From contig CAJYPK010000014.1 in the NCBI GenBank assembly GCA_913776615.1, positions 1 through 37,117 on the forward strand: 37,117 nucleotides of DNA, given 5' to 3'. How positions within the stretch are numbered: the stretch's first letter is position 1; each line of letters opens with the position of its first letter. The stretch comes from an uncultured Hymenobacter sp. GTDB lineage: Bacteria > Bacteroidota > Bacteroidia > Cytophagales > Hymenobacteraceae. The notes beneath the pieces are model-generated. The model was not told the origin of the DNA and made no database searches. It saw only the letters and a program-made list of their open reading frames with translations. Of the stretch, positions 9,113-16,581 are shown one piece after another. A program made the position numbers and the translations under genes.

Positions 9113-9745
9113 ATGAAGCACATTATTTTGGCCGGGGCCGCGCTGCTGCTGGCCACCCAGGCCCACGCCCAACTGGGCGTCAAAGGGGGCGTCAACCAGG
9201 CAGTCCTAACGGGCCGCGTGGGCGAAGACGCCACGTACAAAACCTATTTTCACGCCGGGGTTTTCTACGAGGCCAAGGTAATCGGCCCGCTTTCCATTCA
9301 GCCGGAGCTCCTGTATTCGCTCCAGGGATCGTCCCTCAAAGGAACTTCGACGCTGACCAATACCGACTACAGCACGCAGCTTAATTACATCCAGGTGCCG
9401 ATTTTGGTGAAAGCCACCTTCGGGCCGGTATTCGTCGAAGCCGGGCCGCAATTCGGCTACCTCGTCGCGGCCAATGAGGAAGGCCGCGTGCAGGTGCGCA
9501 ACACCAGCGGCAACGTAGCTTTTCGCGACGTAAACCAATCAGCTACCGATAATTATAAGCGCAACGACTTTGCGCTGTGCGCGGGCCTGGGCCTCAAGCT
9601 AGGTTCCTTCGTGCGCGTGGGTGGCCGCTTCGTAGCCGGCCTCAACGACATCAACAAGGCCCAGTACCTGCAAGGCGTAAACGACCCGCAGCTGAAAAAC
9701 CGGGTGTTTCAATTCTACGCCGCCATCCAACTGCCTAAGCTGTAA
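9113..9745 (+). CDS. Outer-membrane beta-barrel protein (PorT-like)
   Basis: The ATG at 9113 gives a 210-residue precursor with a clear signal peptide (MKHIILAGAALLLATQAHA, cut before Q20). An upstream in-frame GTG at 9044 would bury this leader and is rejected. The mature part starts LGVKGGVNQAVLTG and alternates beta strands with glycine and aromatic residues: GVFYEAKVIGPLSIQPELLY, FVEAGPQFGYLV, FALCAGLGLKLG, VFQFYAAIQLPKL. This fits the porin-family, PorT-like small barrels of Bacteroidota. It is transcribed away from the DUF4159 cluster and converges on tldE; the convergence point carries a perfect 30-bp palindrome. Ligand or partner is unknown. Confidence 0.85.
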   Translation: MKHIILAGAALLLATQAHAQLGVKGGVNQAVLTGRVGEDATYKTYFHAGVFYEAKVIGPLSIQPELLYSLQGSSLKGTSTLTNTDYSTQLNYIQVPILVKATFGPVFVEAGPQFGYLVAANEEGRVQVRNTSGNVAFRDVNQSATDNYKRNDFALCAGLGLKLGSFVRVGGRFVAGLNDINKAQYLQGVNDPQLKNRVFQFYAAIQLPKL

Positions 9746-9750
9746 AATAA

Positions 9751-9830
9751 TGTAGGGTAAGCTTTAGCTTGCCCGGCGTCTGGTGGGTTACGACCACCCG
9801 GACGCCGGGCAAGCTAAAGCTTACCCTACA
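9751..9830. repeat. Perfect 30-bp inverted repeat, TGTAGGGTAAGC family (copy 1)
   Basis: Arms 9751-9780 and 9801-9830 are perfectly complementary (30 of 30). The 20-base spacer contains a smaller hairpin (GGTGG with CCACC). It lies between convergent genes and ends three bases before the TAA of the tldE-like gene (9833-9835), so it could act as a bidirectional terminator, although it lacks a T-tract. The second copy (13021-13100) lies 3' of the other tldE-like gene. Confidence 0.95.
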
Positions 9831-9832
9831 CC

Positions 9833-11158
9833 TTATATCGCGTCCGAGAGGCTGGTGAAGGTGAAGTCGCGCACCTTCAGCGGCGGGATGAGGCAGCCGG
9901 CCAGGCGCACGGGGCGGCCGATGGCTTCAATATTGTTGAGCATGATAATGGGGCTCTCGTTGAAGCGCAAGTTCTTGATGGGAAATTTGATGGCCCCGTT
10001 TTCGATGTAGAACGTGCCGTCGCGGGTGAGGCCGGTGTAGAGCAGCGTTTGCGGGTCGACCTCGCGGATGTACCACAGGCGCGTCACCAGAATGCCCTTG
10101 GCCGTGCTCTTGATGAGGTCGGCCGTGCTCTGCGTGCCGCCCGTCATGATGAAGCCGTTGGGGTAAGCCGTGGGAGCCACCTTGTTTTTCTCGGCCCAGT
10201 AGCGCGAATAGTAGAGGTTTTTGACTACCCCTTTCTCTACCCAGCTCATGCGCTGGGTGGGCAGGCCGTCGCCGTCGAAGGCGTTGCCGGGCACCTCGGC
10301 GTTGAGCGGGTCGGAGTAGATGTTGATACGCTCGTCGAAGAGCTTTTCGCCCTTACGGTTGCCGCCGCCCTTCTTGGTCATGAAGCTGCGGCCCTCGTCG
10401 GCCGAGCGGGCGTCGAGGCTGCCCACCAGGCCCCCCAGCAGCGAGAGGTCGTCGCCGGCCATGAGCGCGGCGGGCTCCAGGATTACCGTGTACTTGCCGG
10501 GCTCAATAGCTTTGGCGCCCACCGAGCCGGTCGCCTTGTCGGCCGCCCGCTGGGTCAGGGACTTGAAGTTGAGCTTGGTCGGATCAGTGGCGTCGGCCAC
10601 GGCGTAGCCCGAGCCGCGCCCGTCGGCGGTGCGTACCGTCACCGAGAAGTCGGTGCTGGTCGATTGCTGGTAAGCTTCCAGGCCTTTCGAGTTGCGCAGG
10701 GCCGTGAAGCGCGCCCCGCCGTCCAGGAAGCCGGCCGAGGTCAGGTTTTTGGCCGCGCACAGGGTCATGCTGTCGGCGGCGGCCTGGGCGCGCATGGTGG
10801 GCGTGAGCACCGTGGTTGCGGCCGAGGGCGGGTTCAGATAGGTTTGGGGGCCGAGCAGGGGCACGTACTCGGGGCTCTCGGGGGCCAGCCGGGCAATTTC
10901 TTCGGCGCGCTGCACGCAGCGGCGCAGGGTGGCGTCGTCGAACTCGTTGCAGGTAGCCACGCCCGAGCGCTTGCCGAAGCGCGACTCCACGGCCAGCGAC
11001 ACGCTGTCCTGGGCGCCGGCCGTGCTCACGCTGTTGCGGGCGTAGCGGATGTTGCCGCTGGTGCGCCCGCGCAGCGAGACCTCACACTCATCGGCGGTGC
11101 TGTACGTCAGCACTTTTTTCAGTAAAGCCTGGGCTTCGTCTTTGGAGAGAATAGCCAT
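9833..11158 (-). CDS. TldE/PmbA-like metallopeptidase partner (paralogue 1)
   Basis: This 441-residue protein matches the non-catalytic TldE (PmbA) half of TldD/TldE peptidases. It has an N-terminal domain with SVSTAGAQDSVSLAVESRFG and CNEFDDATLRRCVQRAEEIA, and a C-terminal domain ending LTRDGTFYIENGAIKFPIKN, LNNIEAIG and IPPLKVRDFTFTS. As expected for TldE it has no HExxxH. No signal peptide is seen (MAILSKDEAQ). In E. coli, TldD and TldE form a heterodimer that degrades unfolded peptides and matures microcin B17. It follows the tldD-like paralogue 1 on the same strand, separated by a palindrome. The call is firm at family level. Confidence 0.9.
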   Translation of the reverse strand: MAILSKDEAQALLKKVLTYSTADECEVSLRGRTSGNIRYARNSVSTAGAQDSVSLAVESRFGKRSGVATCNEFDDATLRRCVQRAEEIARLAPESPEYVPLLGPQTYLNPPSAATTVLTPTMRAQAAADSMTLCAAKNLTSAGFLDGGARFTALRNSKGLEAYQQSTSTDFSVTVRTADGRGSGYAVADATDPTKLNFKSLTQRAADKATGSVGAKAIEPGKYTVILEPAALMAGDDLSLLGGLVGSLDARSADEGRSFMTKKGGGNRKGEKLFDERINIYSDPLNAEVPGNAFDGDGLPTQRMSWVEKGVVKNLYYSRYWAEKNKVAPTAYPNGFIMTGGTQSTADLIKSTAKGILVTRLWYIREVDPQTLLYTGLTRDGTFYIENGAIKFPIKNLRFNESPIIMLNNIEAIGRPVRLAGCLIPPLKVRDFTFTSLSDAI

Positions 11159-11166
11159 GATTGTTG

Positions 11167-11262
11167 AGCTGTTAGCTGTTAGCTGTTAGCTGTTAGCTCT
11201 TTGTCTAACTGTGCTTCCTTAGTATAAAGAAGCTAACAGCTAGCAGCTAAAAGCTAACAGCT
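11167..11262. repeat. AGCTGTTAGC-family inverted repeat (copy 2), tldD1-tldE1 gap
   Basis: Arms 11167-11198 and 11231-11262 match at 30 of 32 positions. The left arm is four near-perfect tandem AGCTGTT units. The right arm and the bases running into the downstream stop codon match the corresponding segment at 14513-14556, evidence that the intergenic element was copied with, or homogenised between, the paralogous modules. Confidence 0.9.
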
Positions 11263-11269
11263 TAAATAA

Positions 11270-12919
11270 TTATACTTTCCGCGCCGTGTTGATGACGTTC
11301 ACCCCGTTGAAGCGGGTGGTGGCCGAACCGTGGCTTACCGACGAGCTTTGCATGGGCTGGCCTTTGCCGTCGAAGAAGGTGCCGAACAGGCGGTAGTCGC
11401 TCTGGTCGCACGAGCCCTGGCAGGCGCCCCAAAACTCCTGGGTGTTCGACTGGTAGGCCACGTCTTCGAGCGGCTCCGTGATTTTGCCCTTCTCAATGGC
11501 GTAAAACAGCTGGCCGCCAAACTGGAAGTTATACCGCTGCTGGTCAATCGAAAACGAGCCCGCGCCGGCGATATAGATGCCCTTATCGACCTTGCTCACC
11601 ATCTCGTCCACGCTCAGCTTGGTGGGGCTGGGCTTGAGGCTGATGTTGGCCATGCGCTGAAACTGCACGTCTTCCCACGACTGGGCGTAGCAGCAGCCGT
11701 CGCTGGCCTTCTGGCCCACGATGTGCGCTTGGTCGCGGATTTTCTGGTAATCCACGAGCTTGCCGGCCTTGATGATGTCCCACTCCTTGGTTTTCACGCC
11801 CTCGTCGTCGTAGCCCACGGTGCCCACCGCGCCGGGCTGGAGCTTGTCGGCCACGATGTTGACCTGCGGCGAGCCGTAGGGTAGGTTCTTGGCCTTCCAC
11901 TCCAGGGTGGCGAAGCTGGTGCCCGCGAAATTGGCCTCGTAGCCCAGCACACGGTCGAGCTCGGTGGGGTGGCCCACGCTCTCGTGGATGGTGAGGCCCA
12001 GGTGGCCGGGGTCGAGTACGAGGTCGTACTTGCCGGGCGTCACCGATTTCATGGTCAGCTTGGCCTTGGCCTGCTTGCCGGCCAGGGCGGCGTCGGCCAG
12101 CAGGTCGTAGCGCAGCTTGTAGCCGATGGTCTCAGTGCCCTGCGGGCCGCGCACCTGCTCGCTGGCGCTGGGTGTGAGGTACTCGTAGCCCATGCCCACC
12201 GGCGCGCTCAGCGCTTCGCGCGAGCGGAACTTGCCGGTCTTGGTATCCACGGCCGTGACGTTGAAGGTGGGCCAGAGGCGGTGAATATCCTGGTCGATGT
12301 ACGAGCCGTCGGTGCTGGCAAAGTACTTCTGTTCATTTACTTGAAACAGCGCCGAATTGATGTAGTTGGCCCCGGCGTCCATCGCCGCCGCGTTGGCGGC
12401 CAGCAGCAGGTCGGCCTTTTGCTTTACCGGTATCTCGAAGGCGCTTTGCACGATGGGCGTTTTCCAGCTCACCTCGCCGTAGCCCTGCTGGGGAGCCAGC
12501 TGCACGGGCTCCTTCATCACGAGGCGGTCGGCCTTGGCGATGTCGGCGGCCAGGCGGGCGGTGGCGGCCAGGCTGGCCTCGGTGACCACGCTCGTGGAGG
12601 CGAAGCCCCAGCAGCCGTTCACCAGCACCCGGATGCCCACGCCGTAGCTCTCGGTGCTCACGATGTTCTGCACCTGCTTTTCGCGGGCAAACACGTACTG
12701 ATTGAGCGAGCGGCCGATGCGCACGTCGGCGTAGCTGGCCCCGGCGCTCTTGGCGGCGTTGAGCGCGGCGTCGGCCAGGCGCTTCTTGAGAATGACGTCC
12801 GCGCCGGGCTCCAGCAGCCGGCTGGGGTCTACTTGCTTGGCCCCGAAGCCCGGCAGGCTCGGCAGCAGCAGGGCCGTGGCGCCCAGGCCGGTAAGGCCCA
12901 CAAAGTCACGTCTGTTCAT
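11270..12919 (-). CDS. tldD: TldD-like zinc metallopeptidase with Tat leader (paralogue 1)
   Basis: This 549-residue protein carries the catalytic TldD motif HESVGH (H312, E313, H317) in LGLTIHESVGHPTELDRVLG. A C-terminal segment (CDQSDYRLFGTFFDGKGQP, then VSHGSATTRFNGVNVINTA) corresponds to the conserved TldD C-terminal region. The N-terminus MNRRDFVGLTGLGATALLLPSLPG looks like a twin-arginine leader (R-R-D-F, then a hydrophobic stretch), so export is predicted. Canonical E. coli TldD is cytosolic and shorter (about 480 residues). A terminator-like hairpin sits upstream at 12984-13016, so this gene and tldE1 probably form their own unit. Its relation to the leaderless TldE is discussed in the findings. 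Confidence 0.9.
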   Translation of the reverse strand: MNRRDFVGLTGLGATALLLPSLPGFGAKQVDPSRLLEPGADVILKKRLADAALNAAKSAGASYADVRIGRSLNQYVFAREKQVQNIVSTESYGVGIRVLVNGCWGFASTSVVTEASLAATARLAADIAKADRLVMKEPVQLAPQQGYGEVSWKTPIVQSAFEIPVKQKADLLLAANAAAMDAGANYINSALFQVNEQKYFASTDGSYIDQDIHRLWPTFNVTAVDTKTGKFRSREALSAPVGMGYEYLTPSASEQVRGPQGTETIGYKLRYDLLADAALAGKQAKAKLTMKSVTPGKYDLVLDPGHLGLTIHESVGHPTELDRVLGYEANFAGTSFATLEWKAKNLPYGSPQVNIVADKLQPGAVGTVGYDDEGVKTKEWDIIKAGKLVDYQKIRDQAHIVGQKASDGCCYAQSWEDVQFQRMANISLKPSPTKLSVDEMVSKVDKGIYIAGAGSFSIDQQRYNFQFGGQLFYAIEKGKITEPLEDVAYQSNTQEFWGACQGSCDQSDYRLFGTFFDGKGQPMQSSSVSHGSATTRFNGVNVINTARKV

Positions 12920-12983
12920 GGCAGAAAAAGGAAAGGAGGAGAAATGCGTGGAAGAAGCCGCTAGTTAAGAAAGCTAAACTAAA

Positions 12984-13016
12984 AAAGCCCCCGCACCGGG
13001 CTGGCACGGGGGCTTT
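12984..13016 (-). terminator. Rho-independent terminator after tldE paralogue 2
   Basis: A 10-bp stem (12984-12993 with 13007-13016) of AAAGCCCCCG paired with CGGGGGCTTT has a 13-base loop. Read leftward it is followed by a run of T, fitting termination after the tldE2-containing transcript. It separates that transcript from tldD1. Confidence 0.85.
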
Positions 13017-13020
13017 AGCC

Positions 13021-13100
13021 TGTAGGGTAAGCTTTAGCTTGCCCGGCGTGCAGCGAGTCGCGGCCCACCGGACGCCGGGCAAGCTAAAGCTTACCCTACA
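13021..13100. repeat. Perfect 29-bp inverted repeat, TGTAGGGTAAGC family (copy 2)
   Basis: Arms 13021-13049 and 13072-13100 are perfectly complementary. The arms are the same sequence as those of the 9751-9830 element, but the spacer differs. It sits 3' of tldE2, just as copy 1 sits 3' of tldE1. Confidence 0.95.
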
Positions 13101-13109
13101 CCCTACACC

Positions 13110-14444
13110 TTACACGGCGTCGGAGAGGCTCGTGAAGGTGAAGTCACGAATCTTGAGCGGCGGGATGAGATTGCCGTTCAGGCGCACCGGGCGGCCGATG
13201 GCTTCCAGGTTGTTGAGCATGATGACGGGGCTTTCATTGAAGCGGAAGTTCTTGACCGGGAACTTGATCGCGCCGTTCTCGATGTAGAACGTTCCGTCGC
13301 GGGTGAGGCCGGTGTACAACAGCGTCTGCGGGTCGACGGGGCGGATGTACCACAGGCGCGTCACCAGAATGCCCTTGGCCGTGCTCTTGATGAGGTCGGC
13401 CGTGCTCTGCGTGCCGCCTTCCATGATGAAGCCGCCGGGGGAGGGCAGGTCGGGAATGCCGGTTTTCTGCGCCCAGTAGCGCGAGGTATAGAGGTTTTTC
13501 ACTACGCCCTTCTCAATCCAGGTCGTGCGCTGCTGCGGGCGGCCGTCGCCCGAGAACGTGAGGTCGGGCACCTCGGCGTTGGTGGGGTCCGAGTAAATCG
13601 TGACCCGCTCGTCGAACATCTTCTCGCCCTTGCGATTGCCGCCGCCCTTCTTGCTCAGGAAGCTGCGGCCCTCGTCGGCCGAGCGGGCGTCGAACGAGCG
13701 CATGAGGGCACCCAGCAGCGAGGCATCGGTGCCCGATACCAGGGCGTTGGGCTCCAGGATGACGGTATACTTGCCCGGCTCGATGGCCTTGGCGCCCACC
13801 GAGGCCGAAGCCTTGCCGGCGGCCACGGCCGTCAGGTTTTTGGCATCGAACTTCGAAACGTCGGTAAAGTCAGTGGCCGCGTAGCCCGAGCCCTGTCCGT
13901 CGAGCGTGCGCACTGTGATGCTGAAATCGAGGTTGGTGGTGCGCTGGTAGGCTTCGAGGCCCTTGGAGTTGCGCTTGGCCACGAAGCCCGCCTGGTCGTT
14001 GAGGAAGCCGGCCGAGGTCAGCTTCTTCTGGTCGCAGTACTGCATGCTGGCCGCCATCTGGCTGGCCCGGTAGTCGGGGGTGATGCCCGCCGTGCTGGCC
14101 GCAAACGACTGGGGCGACGAGAGGTAGGTCTGCGGGCCGAGCAGGGGCATGTACTCGGGGCTCTCGGGGGCCAGCCGGGCGATTTCCTCGGCGCGCTGCA
14201 CGCAGCGGCGCAGGGTGGCCTCGTCAAACTGGTTGCAGGTGGCGGTGCCCGAGCGCTTGCCGAAGTACGAGGTCACGGCCAGCGACACGTTATCGACGGC
14301 CCCGGCCGTGCTGATGGAGTTGCGCGCCGAGCGCACGTTGCCTTCGAGGCTGCCGTTGAGCGTCGCGTCGCACTCATCGGCGGTGCTGAAGCTGATGACC
14401 TTCTTGAGAATGTCCTGGGCTTCGGTTTGGGAGAGAATTGCCAT
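13110..14444 (-). CDS. TldE/PmbA-like metallopeptidase partner (paralogue 2)
   Basis: This 444-residue protein is a close paralogue of the TldE-like protein at 9833-11158. The C-terminal halves share long stretches, including ARSADEGRSF, TQSTADLIKSTAKGILVTRL, TGLTRDGTFYIENGAIKFP and FRFNESP. It again lacks HExxxH and has no signal peptide (MAILSQTEAQ). The N-terminal half is more diverged (TLNGSLEGNVRSARNSISTAG). It is downstream of two tldD paralogues and upstream of the terminator at 12984-13016. It is likely the partner of TldD2 and/or TldD3. Confidence 0.9.
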   Translation of the reverse strand: MAILSQTEAQDILKKVISFSTADECDATLNGSLEGNVRSARNSISTAGAVDNVSLAVTSYFGKRSGTATCNQFDEATLRRCVQRAEEIARLAPESPEYMPLLGPQTYLSSPQSFAASTAGITPDYRASQMAASMQYCDQKKLTSAGFLNDQAGFVAKRNSKGLEAYQRTTNLDFSITVRTLDGQGSGYAATDFTDVSKFDAKNLTAVAAGKASASVGAKAIEPGKYTVILEPNALVSGTDASLLGALMRSFDARSADEGRSFLSKKGGGNRKGEKMFDERVTIYSDPTNAEVPDLTFSGDGRPQQRTTWIEKGVVKNLYTSRYWAQKTGIPDLPSPGGFIMEGGTQSTADLIKSTAKGILVTRLWYIRPVDPQTLLYTGLTRDGTFYIENGAIKFPVKNFRFNESPVIMLNNLEAIGRPVRLNGNLIPPLKIRDFTFTSLSDAV

Positions 14445-14452
14445 GTGGGGGG

Positions 14453-14545
14453 AGCTGTTAGCTTTTAGCTGCTAGCTGTTAGCTTTTCGGACTAGTCGGG
14501 CTTCCCAGAAAGAAGCTAACAGCTAGCAGCTAAAAGCTAACAGCT
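14453..14545. repeat. Perfect 33-bp AGCTGTTAGC-family inverted repeat (copy 3), tldD2-tldE2 gap
   Basis: Arms 14453-14485 and 14513-14545 are perfectly complementary (33 of 33) around a 27-base spacer. The arms are degenerate tandem repeats of AGCTGTT, AGCTTTT and AGCTGCT. It has the same position and right-arm sequence as the 11167-11262 element. Confidence 0.95.
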
Positions 14546-14552
14546 TAAATAA

Positions 14553-16205
14553 TTATCCAATCTTGCGGGCCGTATTAATCACGTTCACCCCGTTGAAGCG
14601 GGTGGTGGCCGAGCCGTGGCTCACGGCCGAGCTTTGCGAGGGCTGGCCCTTGCCGTCGTTGAAGAAGCCCGCGAAGCGGTAGTCGCTCTGGTCGCACGAG
14701 CCCTGGCAGGCCCCCCAAAACTCCAGCGTGTTGGTCTGGTAGGCCACGTCTTCGAGCATTTCGGTGATTTTACCCTTCTCGATGGCGTAGAAGACCTGGC
14801 CGCCAAACTGCGAGTTATAGCGCTGCTGGTCAATCGAAAACGAGCCGTTGCCGGCAATGTAGATGCCTTTCTCCACGCCGCTTACGAGCTCGTCGACGCT
14901 GCGCTTGGTGGCGCTGGGGCGCAGGCTCACGTTAGGCATGCGCTGGAACTGCACGTCGCGCCACGACTGCGAGTAGCAGCAGCCGTCGGAGGCGTTCTGG
15001 CCTACGATGCCCGCCTGGTCGCGGATCTTCTCGTAATCGATGAGCTTGCCCTGGTCGATGAGCGTCCACTCCTTGGTCTTCACGCCTTCGTCGTCGTAGC
15101 CCACCGCCCCCAGCGAGTTGGGTTGCAGCTTGTCGGCCACGATGGTCACGTTCTTGGAGCCGTAAGGGATGTTCTTCTTGCGCCACTCCAGGGTGGCAAA
15201 GCTGGTACCGGCGTAGTTGGCCTCGTAGCCCAGCACCCGGTCCAGCTCCAGCGGGTGGCCCACCGATTCGTGGATGGTCAGGCCCAGGTGGTGGGGGTCC
15301 AGGATGAGGTCGTACTTGCCGGGCACCACGCTCTTACAAGTCAGCTTGAGCTTGGTTTGCTTGGCGGCGCGGGCGGCGTCTTCCAGGATGTCGTAGCTGT
15401 TTTTGTAGCCGATCACGTCGGTGCCGCTGGGGCCGGCCACCTTGTCGGCGGCCTGGGGCGTGAGGTATTCGTAGCCCATGCCCATGGGCGAGCTCAGGCT
15501 CTGGCGCGAGCGGAACTTGCCGCTGGCCCGGTCGACCACCGTCACCCCGAAGGTGGGGAAGATGCGGTGAATATCCTGGTCGATGTACGAGCCGTCGGTG
15601 CTGGCAAAGTACTTCTGCTCATTCACTTGAAACAGCGCCGAATTGACGAACGACGCGCCGTTGTCGAGAGCCGCCGCGTTGGCGGAGAGCAGTAAGTCGG
15701 CCTTTTCCTTCACCGGCACCTCGAAGGCATTTTGCTTGATGGGCGTTTTCCAGGCCACTTCGCCGTAGCCCCGCTGGGGGGCCAGCTTCACGGGTTCCTT
15801 CTGCACCTTGGCATTGGCCTTGGCGATGGCCACGGCCTGTTGGGCCGTTTTGGCGATGCCCGCGTCGGTCACGTTGTTGGTGGCCGCGAAGCCCCAGGTG
15901 CCGTTGGCAATCACCCGGATGCCCACGCCCAGGCTCTCGGCGCTGGCAATGCCCTGCACCTGCTTTTCGCGGGTGAAGATGCCCTGGTTGAGCGTGCGCT
16001 GAATGCGAATGTCGGCGTAGGTAGCGCCGGCCGCTTTGGCGGCGTTCAGGGCCACGTCGGCCAGGCGCTTTTTGGCGGCCACGTCGAGGCCGGGCTCCAG
16101 CAGCGCGGCCGGGTCCACGAGGTTGCCCGCCAGGCTGGGAAAACTAGGGAGCCACAGGGCTCCGGTAGCAAGGCCGGTGAGGCCTACAAAGTCGCGTCTG
16201 TTCAA
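14553..16205 (-). CDS. tldD: TldD-like zinc metallopeptidase with Tat leader (paralogue 2)
   Basis: This 550-residue paralogue keeps the catalytic HESVGH at 312-317 and a twin-arginine N-terminus (MNRRDFVGLTGLATGALWLP). The central region (LEWRKKNIPYGSKNVTIVAD through EKIRDQAGIVGQNASDGCCY) is nearly identical to TldD3, while the N-terminal 130 residues differ more. It is followed by tldE2 across a perfect 33-bp palindrome. The C-terminus (GACQGSCDQSDYR) contains the same cysteine pair as TldD1. Role and compartment as for TldD1. Confidence 0.9.
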   Translation of the reverse strand: MNRRDFVGLTGLATGALWLPSFPSLAGNLVDPAALLEPGLDVAAKKRLADVALNAAKAAGATYADIRIQRTLNQGIFTREKQVQGIASAESLGVGIRVIANGTWGFAATNNVTDAGIAKTAQQAVAIAKANAKVQKEPVKLAPQRGYGEVAWKTPIKQNAFEVPVKEKADLLLSANAAALDNGASFVNSALFQVNEQKYFASTDGSYIDQDIHRIFPTFGVTVVDRASGKFRSRQSLSSPMGMGYEYLTPQAADKVAGPSGTDVIGYKNSYDILEDAARAAKQTKLKLTCKSVVPGKYDLILDPHHLGLTIHESVGHPLELDRVLGYEANYAGTSFATLEWRKKNIPYGSKNVTIVADKLQPNSLGAVGYDDEGVKTKEWTLIDQGKLIDYEKIRDQAGIVGQNASDGCCYSQSWRDVQFQRMPNVSLRPSATKRSVDELVSGVEKGIYIAGNGSFSIDQQRYNSQFGGQVFYAIEKGKITEMLEDVAYQTNTLEFWGACQGSCDQSDYRFAGFFNDGKGQPSQSSAVSHGSATTRFNGVNVINTARKIG

Positions 16206-16581
16206 GGAAGAAGGATTAGAGGTGTGAAATAAGTTGAATGTAATTGATGTGAAAATGTAATTGATGTGAAAATGAAGCTGATGTAAGAAATGTAAGAAGG
16301 GGGGCGTTGGAGCTGAGCAGGGAGCTGGCGAAGTTCTTTAGGAAGAGATACGTCCAAATAACCATCGTCATACTGAGCCTGCCGAAGCGTCTCTATCGCT
16401 TCATTTTTAAGTCGTTCGGCGAAGCGATAGAGGTGCTTCGGCAGGCTCAGCATGACCGACGTTCCAATTGAACGGATCTTCCTAAGCAGTCCTAACAGTA
16501 AGCATCCGATTTTCCCGTATTTTCACAGCTTCCCATTTTTTACATCAATTACATTTTCTAAATTTTCCACATCAATTACAT
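16206..16581. repeat. 376-bp gap holding a palindrome nested within another palindrome
   Basis: No gene is seen here. The outer layer has AATGTAATTGATGTG twice on the left (16237-16251 and 16254-16268) and its complement twice on the right (16541-16555 with one change, and 16568-16582). Inside is a different inverted repeat (16367-16402 with 16421-16456, 33 of 36) containing TGAGCCTGCCGAAGC, flanked by short TTAGGAAGA / TCTTCCTAA arms (16340-16348 and 16475-16483). The inner unit resembles a dispersed 'CTGAGCCTGCCGAAG' repeat I recall from other Bacteroidota, suggesting it inserted into an existing palindrome. Confidence 0.8.

Noticed and set aside
10049..12964. Long plus-strand frames opposite the tldE1 and tldD1 genes
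   Set aside because: They mirror the TldE and TldD coding frames and show only Ala/Gly/Val/His-rich sequence.
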